DNA of 64,000 nt from assembly GCA_022605405.1 (NCBI GenBank), contig JABYQQ010000010.1, positions 1,488,001 to 1,552,000 on the forward strand, given 5' to 3'. Made by a program: the position numbers and the translations under genes. Positions 21,827 through 33,697 of this stretch are shown piece by piece. This stretch comes from Earliella scabrosa (taxonomy: Eukaryota; Basidiomycota; Agaricomycetes; Polyporales; Polyporaceae). Below the pieces are notes generated by a model that was given only the letters and a program-made list of their open reading frames with translations, did no database searches and was not told where the DNA came from. Each line of letters starts with the position of its first letter. The first letter of the stretch is position 1.

Positions 21827-22653
21827 AGGCGGAGGACCAGGCGAGTACTGGAGTTACGTACCACATTCCGCCCAAAGTGTGAGATACAATTTGCAGGACG
21901 AAGGCGACTAAGTGGTTTGCGGGAGATGAGTGGCAAGTATGGGGCGGGAAGGGGTAAGTACTTGCCCGAAGTTACTCGCTCGGCCTGCCGGTTCGGGCAC
22001 ACGGGGAGCGAAAGTTGGATACGTATAACCAGCGCGCTTTCGTGTACAGCACAAGCACAAGAGCGAGGAGAAAGTGGCAGGGAGAGAGGAAGCGGACGAG
22101 GAGAGCAACGGTGGTAAGAGACAACCCAGACAAGTGGACACCTCAGGTCGGCAAGACTTGACTTCTCGGGCGCCAATAGGGCTACCTGCTTCTCGGCGCC
22201 AATAGGGTTACCTCAGCTTTCCTCCTCCTAGCATGCATGCTCTGTCTCCATACCTGGGCCACCTCCTTCCTCGCCATCTAACGCACCCAGCGCCGAGGAT
22301 GCAGCTTCGTAAGCGTTGATTTGCTTGTCTCTGCGGTGCGCTTGTCTACCACGTTGCCCAGACGCGACTGTTGCTAACCGTCACCCTCCCACAGCCCCCC
22401 TAGTCCTCATGTTGTCGTCCGAAACGTCCGACACCCACCGCCGGATGGATCCGTGGCCAGAAGCTTTGAGCATTGGTCGCCACAATGATGCAGCTTCGTG
22501 AGTCCAGTTCCGTGGTCTTTGACCCCGCCTCCCCCTCACAAGGCTCACGATACTCATTCATCGCTCAGAGTGATCAGCCATCGTTTGCTTACCTGCGTAC
22601 GAGCCCCCGCTGTGTCTACGGTCCCACCGATGCGCGCGCTTTGTGCCGCCCGC
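21521..22653 (+). repeat. Left arm of a 1,133-bp perfect inverted repeat
   Basis: This arm is the reverse complement of 31,837-32,969. Paired positions add up to 54,490 at both ends and at every internal point I compared, so there are no indels. All six-frame translations compared are identical. The arm contains two divergent protein-like starts separated by a non-coding stretch with a tandem GGCGCC-containing direct repeat (about 22,163-22,210). Its outer end is ATAGGCTGTCCG. Its inner end passes directly into GC-rich repeat block 2. Confidence 0.95.
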
Positions 22654-25600
22654 TGGAGTTGAAGGACGGAGTTTGTGCTGGAACTCGGTGAATTGGTGCC
22701 GGGATGCCCACGACCGCCATCAACGCCGCGCACTTGGTCGGCGAGATCCGTGGTGAGTGCTCGTCCGCCTGATGACCAGATGCTGATTCTGCCCCTCACG
22801 CACCGGTGTTGGCGTGGACGCCTCATCCATCCTACCAAGCGGTACTGCTGGCTACCGTGGGATGAAGCCTGACTGGAAGCGAAGACTCGCAACTCGTTCC
22901 CTCCTGGTCAAGACCCCCGCCCGCTAGATCGAGGACGACAGCTGTCCATCTGATCAAGCCTTCGAGCGGTGTGTGCCACTGGCTGGTGTGGGAGGACGAG
23001 GCTCGAGCGGGGATTCGCGTCTGTGTAGGAGGTCATACGGTGAGTGCTCGTCCTTCCGTCGTCGTGTGACCACTGATCGTTCCTTGCTACCCCGTCCTCG
23101 CGGGCTGGTGTCAGCGTCGACAGTTCGTGCACCGGACCAAGCCACATCCAGGAGTGGGAGGACGAAGCCCGAGTCGTAACCCGTCGGTGCTTGCATGCTG
23201 GTGTTGGCGACGACGACTCGTCCATCTGACCAACCGGCCGAGCGGTGTGTACCGCTGGCTGGAGCTGGAGGACGAAGCCTGAGCCGAGACACGCGTGCTG
23301 CGCATCGACTGCTCGCGACGACCATCCACGACGCACTCACGGTCGCCTCGTCCATGGCCCTGGTGAGTGCTCATCCGCCAGAGGAACTGATGCTCATTCC
23401 CCGTCACTATCCGGCGACGACGGCTCGTCCATTCGACCAACCGACCGAGCGTGGTGTCCCGCTGGCTGGAGTTGGAGGACGTAGCCTGAGCCGCTCTCTT
23501 TACACGCTACCCATGATCTACACACACTTGGTTAGATAGGCTCAATATATCTCTCGCCCTTGCGCGATCGATCAGCCACCGAGATCGTCGATCGGACTGA
23601 CCGGATAGGCGTGGTGTGCGACCGCCTGGAGGAGGAGGAGGCGCGAGACGTGACCGGCGTCGGTGGAGGTCATACGGTGAGTGCTCGACCTTCTGCCATC
23701 ATGCGAGTTCTGACCGTTCCTTGCTACCTCGTTCTCGCGGGTGGTGTCGGTGCCAACGGTCCGTGCAACCCAGAACGAAGCCGCTGCTTGGGGACCCGCG
23801 TCTGTGTGGAAAGTCATGCGGTTAGTCCTCCTCCCTGTGCCATCGCGAGGCTCATCGTCCATCCTCCCTAGCTCTCGCCCTCACACGCGGGTGTCGGCGA
23901 GGGCTCGTCCATCTGAACAAACCTCGTCCCTCTGCCATCACGAGGCTCAACGTCCATCCTCCCTAGCTCTCGTGCTCGCATGCTGGTGTTGGCGAAGACG
24001 GCTCGTCCATCTGACCAACCAGCCGAGCGGTGTATACCGCTGGCTGGAGCTGGAGGACGAAGCCTGGGCCGAGACACGCGTGCTGCTCATCGACTGCTCG
24101 TGACGGCCATCCACGCGACGACCATCCACCATGCACTCGCATTTGCCTCGTCCATGGCCCTGGTGAGTGCTCATCCGCCTGTGGAGCAGATGCTCATTCC
24201 TTTCACCCTCACGCGCGGGTGTCGGCGACGACGGCTCGTCCGTCTCAACAAACGGGGGCAAAGGTGCTCGTCCCTCTGCCAACACGAGGCTCATCGTCCA
24301 TCCTCGCCAGCTCTCGCCCTCACACGCGGGCGTCGGCGACGACGACTCGTCCATCTGACCAACCGGCCGAGCGGTGTGTACCGCTGGCTGGAGCTGGAGG
24401 ACGAAGCCTGAGCCGAGACACGCGTGCTGCGCATCGACTGCTCGCGACGACCATCCACGACGCACTCACGGTCGCCTCGTCCATGGCCCTGGTGAGTGCT
24501 CATCCGCCAGAGGAACTGATGCTCATTCCCCGTCACTATCCGGCGACGACGGCTCGTCCATTCGACCAACCGACCGAGCGTGGTGTCCCGCTGGCTGGAG
24601 TTGGAGGACGTAGCCTGAGCCGCTCTCTTACACACTACCCATGATCTACACACACTTGGTTAGACAGGCTCAAGATATCTCTCGCCCCTGCGCGATCGAT
24701 CAGCCACCGACTGGAGGAGGAGGAGGCGCGAGCCGTGACCCGCGTCGATGGAGGAGGTCATACGGTGAGTGCTCGACCTTCTGCCATCAGGAGGCTCATA
24801 GTCCAGCTCTCGTCCTCGCATGCTCAGGTCGGCGACCACGGCTCGTTCATCTGATGAAGCCTCTGGGCAATGTGTGCCGCTGCCTGGAGATTGGAGTGTG
24901 AGGGCGGGGCTCGAGCGGGGACCCGCGTCTGTGTAGGAGGTCATACGGTAAGTGCGGGTCCCTCTGCCATCACGAGGCTCATCGTCCATCCTCGCCAGCT
25001 GTCGTGCGCGCATGCGTTTCGGCGACGACGGCTTGTCCATCCAACCCACCGGCGAGGTGTCGTGGGTGACTGGCTACAGTTGGAGGACGAAGCCTGAGAC
25101 GAGACACGCTCATCGACTGCTCGCGATTACCGTCCACGCGACGACCATCCACGACGCAGTCATGGCGCTAGTTAGTGCTCATCCGCCAGCGGAGCAGATG
25201 CTCATTCCCCGTCACCATCTTTCACCCTCACGCGCGGGCGTCGGCGACGACGGCTCGTCCATCTGACCAACGGACCGAGCGTGGTGTCCCGTGCTCACCG
25301 ACTGCTCGCGACGACCATCCACGACGCACTCACGGTCGGCTCATCCATGGTCCTGGTGAGTGCTCATTCCCCGTCACTATCCGGCGAAGACGGCTCGTCC
25401 ATCCGACCAACCGACCGAGCGTGGTGTCCCGCTGGCTGGAGTTGGAGGACGTAGCCTGAGCCGCTCTCTTTACACGCTACCCATGATCTACACACACTTG
25501 GTTAGATAGGCTCAATATATCTCTCGCCCTTGCGCGATCGATCAGCCACCGAGATCGTCGATCGGACTGACCGGATAGGCGTGGTGTGCGACCGCCTGGA

Positions 25601-26270
25601 GGAGGAGGAGGCGCGAGACGTGACCGGCGTCGGTGGAGGTCATACGGTGAGTGCTCGACCTTCTGCCATCATGCGAGTTCTGACCGTTCCTTGCTACCTC
25701 GTTCTCGCGGGTGGTGTCGGTGTCAACGGGTTGTGCAACGAACCAGAACCCAGCCGCTGGAGCGGAGACCCGCGTCTGTGTGGGAAGTCATGCGGTTAGT
25801 CCTCCTCCCTGTGCCATCGCGAGGCTCATCGTCCATCCTCGCATGCCAGCGCTGTTGCTGGCGACGACGACTCGTCCATCTGACCATCCGGCCGAGCGGT
25901 GTGTACCGCTGGCTGGAGCTGGAGGACGAAGCCTGGGCCGAGACACGCGTGCTGCTCATCAACTGCTCGCGACGACCATCCACGACGCACTCGCGTTCGC
26001 CTCGTCCATGGCCCTGGTGAGTGCTCAGCGCTCATCCGCCTGGGGAACAGACGCTGATTTTTCTCCGTCCTATCTCTCGCCCTCACATCCTGGTGTCGGT
26101 CCCCGAGTCGTGCTTCGATTATCCATCGTGGGCCCAGTCTCCCAGTTCCATGGTGAGTTATTACGCCCCTTGCGCCATGGACTGATAGTTCTTGCTTTCA
26201 TGTGCTATCGCCTCCGGATCCTGCTATCCTGGGTCGTGGGTCGGCGACGGCTCGTTGACTTGATCGACTG
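22654..26270. repeat. GC-rich composite repeat, block 2
   Basis: Second and largest block of the GC-rich repeat, directly abutting the left inverted-repeat arm. It includes a near-identical copy of 1-952 (at 23,112-24,063). A shortened third copy at about 25,374-25,730 shares the variants GAAGAC and TCCGACC with block 1 rather than with its neighbour. Segment order is shuffled by internal deletions and duplications. Toward 26,000 the similarity fades. It has no convincing coding potential despite many open frames. Confidence 0.9.
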
Positions 26271-26973
26271 AGCAGGTTGACATTTCCTCGTTTCCATCTC
26301 CCCTAATATGTAGGTACGTCTGAGAATTCCTAACTGTTCCACCTGCGCTCTGAGCAACGAGAGCTCGCGCGCGGACTGACTGGCAGGTCGCGCCCTTATT
26401 ACCCCTCGGTCGCTGCTCATTCTCGGCACAAACCTATGCCTATGTGTCAGGCTCCCCTACCAGAACGTGGTCCGACTGGCTGGTCTTGGAGGACGATGCC
26501 CGCGCCATGACTCTGCACTCAACCTTGTTGTTGTGACCTCGATCTCTTTGCATGTGCGTCTCGATCGGCGACAACGGCTCGTTCACAAGCTTCCTCCGAG
26601 TCCGACACTTTACGTCGCAATCGCAGTATACGAGATCTATGTGCGTGTGCTCCTTTCTCCAACCATCTGCTGACCTTGCCCCTTCCTTCCCCGCATTTTC
26701 TTCTAGCGATCTTCGCCCCACTCGTGATGGGTTCGATGGACCGAACTCGTTCACTGGGACGCTTGCAAGTGCCGTACCTCCCGCTAGATCATATACTCCC
26801 GTTGTGCGTAGAGCAACCATGGCCGGTTTCGTTGATATAGGCATTAACGGTGTTCTCGGCGGATAGCTACTTGTTTAGTTGTTGTAGATACAATCATTCG
26901 TCAAGTGATGCATGGACATGCACCGTGCCGATACCCTTCTCCCTCTTCGACCTGCCCTCTTCCAATGTGACAT
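26271..26973. other. Interval downstream of GC-rich block 2
   Basis: 26,440-26,844 has open frames on both strands, one of them with a repeat-like phrase (GTCTTGGAGGACGATGCC) that suggests a diverged repeat unit. No gene is recognised. Confidence 0.35.
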
Positions 26974-27604
26974 CTAAATCCCGAGTTCGCCACCTCTATC
27001 AGGAGTCTGCTGAATGAGGCCGCACACTGTTGGATCCGAATTGTTGCGCTTTCTCCCAAAACCGAGCGGAGTCGCTTTACAGCCAAGATCGTCTCCACAA
27101 AGGTGTAATATTCGATTTCATCCCAAAACCAAAGCTGGATTCGACCGCCACCAGGGGGTATCCAGCTTACGTATTGGGTAGCCTATGAGCATGAGGTGAG
27201 CTATGGAAGACACGCAGAACTTATATGTCGACTTCACCTCATCATAAGCGAACTTGATGGCTGGCGTGACAACTGCCGAGATAGCAATTCGTGGGTCTGG
27301 GCCGCTTGCGCACGACACGCACCGCGTCTGTTGGACGAGGAGGGCGACTGATAACACATTGAGTTAGTTATCAGCAGCAATCAACAACAGTACCAACCTG
27401 TGTTCTCGATCACTTCAGCAAGGAGGATACCGATTGGCTGCCATTGCGGCGTTCGTGCAAAAATCTCATCACAGTCCACGTAGGTGAATGAAGCGTATGT
27501 CGTTCCGAAGATAGGAACAATCGCACTGTAAAAGGCATCATACGCGTAGAACACTTCTTAGGGAGATGAAACCTACTCAGGGGGTGTTGAATCCATGCAG
27601 GCAT
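26974..27604 (-). CDS. Uncharacterised gene, partial exon model
   Basis: A good exon around 27,400-27,560 reads YDAFYSAIVPIFGTTYASFT, then DEIFARTPQWQPIGILLAEV. A GTTGGT...TCAG intron leads to an exon with LLVQQTRCVSCASGPDPRIA and KSTYKFCVSSIAHLMLIGYP, and a GTAAGC donor follows. The last exon may end at a stop near 26,974 (SDPTVCGLIQQTPDRGGELG). Phases agree for these joins. The product has two moderately hydrophobic stretches. I do not recognise the family. It is divergent from the F-box gene that starts at 27,871 and may share its promoter region. The 5' end is not resolved. Confidence 0.45.
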
Positions 27605-27870
27605 GGCGATGCTGTGCGACGTACTTTAAACGCCTTGATCGCCAGCTATTGTGCCGAGTCACGGTGTACAGGGCGAGAACAATTGTAATTAGAACAAAGG
27701 ATCGAGCTGGGCCCCCCTGTCGGCAAGTCGGGAATATGACAATGCATTACCTTACACTCCCACGTCTGTAGATTCAATTGTTCTGCCCTAAGCTATATGA
27801 TATGTGATGGTGATCAAGATCAAGGTCTCTTGCCTGCGCACGCTGTGCTCCAACTTAGCCCGGGGTTACC

Positions 27871-30347
27871 ATGGCTAGGAGACAGCGGAACTCGCTGACA
27901 ACGGAGCCCCCAATGGGGCTAGATCCTAGCCGTATCCTTCCACCGGAAATGCTGGCTGAGGCAGGTCTTCCATTGAACACAACATCCGTAGTGTATACGT
28001 CTCACATAGAGAGGCAGATCTTGTCTTACTTATCACCGGCGGATTTACTGCATCTCGCTAGATCTTATCCTGCCCTACGTGCTTTTGTTCTTTCCAAACA
28101 GTCGCTACACATTTGGAAAAACGCTCGCAGTAATGTTGAAGGGCTTCCGCCATGCCCCAAATGGCTCAGTGAACCGAGATATGCATCTCTATGTTTCGAC
28201 AGCCATTGCGATGACTGCCTTGCGGAGATTGGCTCGGCTGCAGTCGTATGGCAGTTCGCTGGGAGGTATTGCCTGAAGTGTCGCCCAAACCAGTTCGTTC
28301 CACCTCTGAACCTTGCCGGCATGCGCTTATCTAACAGCGGTCTCGTAGGCTCACCGGACGGGACCCATTCCAAGCAATTCGGGGGGAACCTTACGCTGGA
28401 GGCATATTGCTTACCTCGACCCTTCCTTCGGCGTTCCGTGCGTGCGGTGTTCCGTTATGTCTGTCTCTGTTTTCTAATCAGCTCAACGGTGCCCTCAAGT
28501 GACTCTCGACGGCGATCATTACCAACTAGTCTTTCGGAAGAGGGATGTGGAGGCATTACAACTGGCCATTAATTGTGTAGCGGACAACGCCGGCAAGCGT
28601 GCGGTGCTACACGAGTTCCGCAGGTTGGCCAGGGACAGGAAGGAGGTGAGAAGCCTTTCATCGTATTCTATGTCAACTTGCACTTCATGATGCGCAGCAT
28701 GCTCGGCACTGCCGAATTTGGAGGGAGAACTTTGAGCGAGAGGAACGTCGCCGTCATGCATACATGATCAATAGGCGACGCAAGATGTATGTCCGGACAG
28801 TCCTTTCAGCACCGTGATTATTACTCATTCAGTCTCAGCATTATGCAACGAATGAGCGAACTTGGCTACCAAGACGAGATCGATGGCCTCGGGTTGTTGC
28901 AAGAGGGACTGTTTGGTAGAGCGCGTGATGTGGTCCTGCTTGCCCGGGAATTGACAGAGCTCGGTATGGCGCCATTGCCATGTACATCGTGCACACAAAG
29001 ACTAACTTACGTTTCCAAGAGTGGAGCAAGATCAAGCCGGTGCTTGTGAATTTCATGGAAGACAGACGACCCTGGCAGAAAAAGATCAACCTACGAGCAG
29101 TGCAACAGTCACGGTTGCGCATGTTAGAGGCAGCAATGGCATCCTTGGCGACTCATCATCCAGGATCGGTGACACCCCATCCGGTTGATGTCGCCAACTC
29201 AGTCGAAATCCGCACTATCGTTGAGCTCGTACTGGAGCCTGGGAGCTTCTTGACCGTGGCCTCGTTTACTCCTATCCTCCCTCGACTGGTGGACCGTTGG
29301 TTTAAGGAGAAGGGGAAAGAATTAGTCTTCTTGTCATCCTTCTTGACCCAGATACCAACGGTAGAGATACTCGGGCAAAGTGGAGGCAGAACACGGTCCA
29401 CCTCTCCTCCAACGATAGTCTATCCCCTCGAGCTGGCGTGTGCAGTATTCCGCTGTGGCCAATGTGGGGCTATACTCCTTGCCGCCACGGTCTTTGGCCA
29501 CCCATGCTGCTATCGTTACGACTCCCAGTGGAAAGCAACCGTCAACGATGACCAATGGCAGAACGGCATTCTCCCTATGATTGTCGGGGACTTGTATGAG
29601 AATACCTGCTTAGTCCATTTCCAAGGCCGTCTTCCATGGTCCACGGCAACCCTGACCTCAATGTGCGATGATATAATCCCGATCGTGGAGGCGTGCGGTA
29701 TGAACCCAGCCACGGCCACTATCGCGGGTATGGATGGCAACGATACTCGTATTTCCTGTGGGATATGCAGCGATCCTGGAAGGTCTGTCGTCTTGATGGG
29801 ATGGCGCACCGCGGTATGGGCTGCAAGTTATTACATGAGATATAAACAAGGCTAATCGTAGAATCATCAGATATCTCATGCGAGTTTGCACGGCAGCTCC
29901 AAGTCGGTCACATGGACAGCGGTACATCCTCAAGTCCAGAATAGAGCACGTCAGATCGAATACCAACGCCGCTCGTTATCGGCAGCAGAAAGCCTGTCTG
30001 CCGCAACCTGGGAGTGTTGCCATTGTGATTATCCAGGCCCCGGACACACTGCCACACTTATTAGAAGGCAAGAAGATATCATTACTCATCTCCGTGTAAT
30101 GTGGGTGCTCTTATGTCGCAACGATATAATAATGACGTGGAACCTCTGTTGCAGGCATGGGCTGGTGGCGTCCACCACACCTAGGGACTATCGCATATCA
30201 AAGGACTGCTTGATGGCTGACCATCCACCGATCAGAATCATTTCGGCGTTTTGGCGCGATAAGAAGGAAATGCTGAACGTAGAAGAACAGGAAGATGTGG
30301 CCAATAAACGGGCAGGATTCATGTGGTTCCCTCGCAATCCCAATTAG
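27871..30347 (+). CDS. F-box protein with cysteine clusters, nine exons (copy 1)
   Basis: Exons 27871-27960, 28018-28292, 28349-28437, 28500-28645, 28698-28786, 28839-28963, 29020-29813, 29862-30100 and 30155-30347 join in phase into 679 residues. The F-box spans the first splice: ILPPEMLAE then ILSYLSPADLLHLARSYPAL. A cysteine group follows (CFDSHCDDC ... YCLKCRP). A conserved helix, HARHCRIWRENFEREERRRH, lies in exon 5. The long exon 7 carries CAVFRCGQCGAILL with HPCCYRY. The end has C-x2-C...H zinc-finger spacing (CCHCDYPGPG ... THLRVMHG) and closes with FMWFPRNPN. F-box proteins recruit targets to SCF ubiquitin ligases; the target is unknown. Intron 1 appears to use a GC donor (GAG|GCAGGT). 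The gene lies between the inverted-repeat arms and is collinear with the copy at 50,256. Confidence 0.8.
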
Positions 30348-31836
30348 CCCCAAGAAGCGGGCACGTAGCACTATAGGAATATGCAGGACGTACACGATCA
30401 AAGGAGGCGGACCCAAGTAGATCTGTTGGTCCCGTCGTCCTACTTCACTTAGGAATGTCCACAAATGAACGAGTGGTTCTTGTTTCCTCGATTGGTACAA
30501 CCTATAGAGCGAGTGGAGCGAGTGCACGCTTAGAACTACTTTCAATGGTGGCTCAGAGGGACCATACCGATCGATCTTTCGTGAACACGGACGTTTCAGA
30601 AACGCCTTGACGATCGTAGGTTGTTGACGGGGATGAGTAAGTCGCCCAAGATCCTTCATCGCGAACCAATAGGCATTTCTGAACGTTACTCGCTCGCACG
30701 CGCCCCGACCTTCCCACCATAAGGGACTGGCCCGACACCGTGCACATCTGACCACTTCGTGCTTGGATCTAATGTCATCCCGGGTGTTTGCATTATCCTG
30801 ATCCCCGCAAGGACCGAATGATGGTTCATAACGAAGATGCACATACATGAACAAAGCCCCCGCACATTCGTTAACCAAGAGAGCGTTGCCCACCACCAGA
30901 GCATGATTTGGACAGGATGGGAGCGAGGACCTGGAGGCGGTATCAGTAAATAGCTTTCACGACGACAGCCAACTTTGCATACCCAAACACGCGCGCGAAA
31001 ACGTGAGGTAATACCACTTCTCTCCACTCGCTCGTCACGCTCTTCCGACGGATCACCTCCACTCCCACTCGCGTCATAGTATTGCACCGACTTCGGAGCA
31101 TTCGCCGTAGTAGATTTCGAGTGGGGCCTATTGGTGATAGCGGAGCGAGGCATGAAGAGTGAACGCCTGGTCGCGACCGGGCTGCCGGACAGTGCTACGC
31201 GTGCCAGACAAGAGCTCAGTGCTATATCGAGCATACAAGCAGAATTGCAGGACATACATCATGTGTCCGCTGCGCGCGACGAACGACGTGATTCCAACAG
31301 AAGGTGTGTCAATCAGGGGATGTTGGTCCCGGAGGATAGAGGGTTCTTGGAGGAGGGTGGATGCTGAGTGGTATACTATTCAAAGATAGCGTCGGGCCTA
31401 AGCTGGAGCTCAGCTAATACTCAATGATGTCGGCGTAGTTGCATACCTGTGTGGTAGACCAAGAGGAACTGATCGCTCGCACGTCACTCAGAATGCTCTG
31501 CGAGGAGACTCGTGCGAGCCATCAGAGCCAATCTGGTCGGTTGAGTGCGACACAGATGAGCGGGTCTTCATGGGGCAGCACGTGGCTTGAACGCCATGGG
31601 CAAGGAACCGCCCCCGCCCTCAGCAGCGAGGGACCATCATGGAAAGCGAGAGGCCATAGGCGAGACGACCTCAGTGGAGCGCATTCGGGGTCGGCGAGCA
31701 TGGCGAGGAGTGAAGTGTGCCAAGCACCTGGGTGCGCGTGTATGGGTGGTTCGTTCAGGATCCGGAGATCTGGAATGCACGACGCATGTGAATAGACAAG
31801 TCCACTCACATCGGAGATACGGAGAGCTCGTACCCC
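30348..31836. other. Interval between F-box copy 1 and the right repeat arm
   Basis: The minus strand has long open frames (30,198-30,896, which overlaps F-box exon 9 antisense, and 30,686-31,255). Stretches such as NECAGALFMYVHLRYEPSFG look protein-like but no family, start or splice pattern can be fixed. The plus frame 31,439-31,795 is also unsupported. Confidence 0.3.
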
Positions 31837-32969
31837 GCGGGCGGCACAAAGCGCGCGCATCGGTGGGACCGTAGACACAGCGGGGGCTCGTACGCAGGTA
31901 AGCAAACGATGGCTGATCACTCTGAGCGATGAATGAGTATCGTGAGCCTTGTGAGGGGGAGGCGGGGTCAAAGACCACGGAACTGGACTCACGAAGCTGC
32001 ATCATTGTGGCGACCAATGCTCAAAGCTTCTGGCCACGGATCCATCCGGCGGTGGGTGTCGGACGTTTCGGACGACAACATGAGGACTAGGGGGGCTGTG
32101 GGAGGGTGACGGTTAGCAACAGTCGCGTCTGGGCAACGTGGTAGACAAGCGCACCGCAGAGACAAGCAAATCAACGCTTACGAAGCTGCATCCTCGGCGC
32201 TGGGTGCGTTAGATGGCGAGGAAGGAGGTGGCCCAGGTATGGAGACAGAGCATGCATGCTAGGAGGAGGAAAGCTGAGGTAACCCTATTGGCGCCGAGAA
32301 GCAGGTAGCCCTATTGGCGCCCGAGAAGTCAAGTCTTGCCGACCTGAGGTGTCCACTTGTCTGGGTTGTCTCTTACCACCGTTGCTCTCCTCGTCCGCTT
32401 CCTCTCTCCCTGCCACTTTCTCCTCGCTCTTGTGCTTGTGCTGTACACGAAAGCGCGCTGGTTATACGTATCCAACTTTCGCTCCCCGTGTGCCCGAACC
32501 GGCAGGCCGAGCGAGTAACTTCGGGCAAGTACTTACCCCTTCCCGCCCCATACTTGCCACTCATCTCCCGCAAACCACTTAGTCGCCTTCGTCCTGCAAA
32601 TTGTATCTCACACTTTGGGCGGAATGTGGTACGTAACTCCAGTACTCGCCTGGTCCTCCGCCTATGACAGATCAACGCCAGCAGCCGTCTGTGTCGATGA
32701 GTACCTCGGTCTCCACGTCCACCCCGCCTCGCCCGAGCCGCGTCTCCAAGAGCGGGCCACCCCCCGTACCTCACCCTGTGCGGGTGGCTGGTCGAGAGGG
32801 CGTTCTGACTGACATGCTGGTCCGCGTACGTACCCTCCGCGAGTCGTTCCGATCGCGACGTTCTACGGCTGACGGTCGCTTCTGTCCAGATATCCCCCTC
32901 AACAGACGTCCTGGCTTATTCTCGACTTCCCTGGCCAAGCTGCTACCGCCCTTAGCACGGACAGCCTAT
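31837..32969 (-). repeat. Right arm of the 1,133-bp perfect inverted repeat
   Basis: Reverse complement of 21,521-22,653. The outer flank (CATATAGATGG) does not match the outer flank of the left arm, so no target-site duplication is seen. The inner flank also differs from the left one; the right arm is not continued by GC-rich repeat. Confidence 0.95.
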
Positions 32970-33026
32970 CATATAGATGGCCTGCTCGTGTCTCCGCATT
33001 GGGTCGGTCCGAACAGCCTGTGGTAG
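32664..33026 (+). CDS. Candidate 5' exon shared by both repeat arms (right copy)
   Basis: Same start as the left copy (MTDQRQQPSVSMSTSV). The arm ends after LARTAY; beyond it the two copies diverge. On the opposite strand of the same arm (31,989-32,174) is a second start region, MLSSETSDTHRRMDPWPEAL, flanked by CAG acceptor-like and GTGAGT donor-like sites. The arm may therefore hold a divergent promoter with two first exons. No family is recognised. Confidence 0.3.
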   Translation: MTDQRQQPSVSMSTSVSTSTPPRPSRVSKSGPPPVPHPVRVAGREGVLTDMLVRVRTLRESFRSRRSTADGRFCPDIPLNRRPGLFSTSLAKLLPPLARTAYHIDGLLVSPHWVGPNSLW

Positions 33027-33211
33027 TCGCGGTCGCCATTCGTAGATCCGTGCGTGACTGCCCCGGTTGGGGTTAGGGGCATTCTGATCCATTCACCGAT
33101 CGTTGTGGGACTTGCCTACGTGCTCGCGTTGTCGTCGCATGCTCATGGGTAAGTTGACGCCGCTTCGACAATTATTTAGATGTTGTGCTGTAACACATGC
33201 TCGCCTCTCTA

Positions 33212-33697
33212 CTACTCAGCCTCCACTACGCCCGCGCTCCCAGCATGAACATGCGTGTATCCTCTCCTACACGTAGCCAGTGACACCCACGAAGGGCCTT
33301 GCTTTTCGGTCAGAACCAGGAACTTCCCCGTACGTTCGCCTCGCCGACATTGGTAGCCTTCAGCGACTGCCTCCCATTCGCAGCCATTCCATATCCAGAG
33401 CTGAGGCGTGCCGCCTTCTACATGGTGATAGTACACATCAAACTCTTTGGGGATCCATCCGAGAGTTTCAACGGCTGGAGATCCTTGCAAGGGCTTTGCA
33501 CTTCCTGACCGGAAGAGCTGGAAGTTTTGGTCGGTGTGTCGTATGGTGCGCACGTGTCGCTTCACTAAAAGCTTGCTCTGTGCGATTGTTCGTTCCTGGC
33601 GAGCGCAGTTTGAAGTTGAATGCTCACTATTCCTCCCACGTTCAGTCCATCTACTGTCTCGGGGTAATCCACAACGGCTTACTTCGAAACTCCGCAA
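33212..33697 (-). CDS. Uncharacterised protein, probably the C-terminal exon of a gene
   Basis: The stretch after residue 75 reads as a compact, aromatic domain: LGWIPKEFDVYYHHVEGGTP, then QLWIWNGCEWEAVAEGYQCR and KFLVLTEKQGPSWVSLATC. The first 70 residues are less convincing and may be intron or upstream exon. No family is recognised. The frame ends at a stop at 33,212. The plus strand over the same bases is also open but far less protein-like. Confidence 0.45.
   Translation of the reverse strand: MRSFEVSRCGLPRDSRWTERGRNSEHSTSNCARQERTIAQSKLLVKRHVRTIRHTDQNFQLFRSGSAKPLQGSPAVETLGWIPKEFDVYYHHVEGGTPQLWIWNGCEWEAVAEGYQCRRGERTGKFLVLTEKQGPSWVSLATCRRGYTHVHAGSAGVVEAE

Noticed and set aside
30198..30896. 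232-residue minus-strand open frame
   Set aside because: Its C-terminal third overlaps antisense to the last F-box exon, which is confirmed by comparison with the second copy; the rest has no support.
21521..32969. Reading the inverted repeat as terminal inverted repeats of one 11.4-kb DNA transposon
   Set aside because: No target-site duplication at the outer ends, no transposase inside, and arms far longer than usual; kept as a structural finding only.
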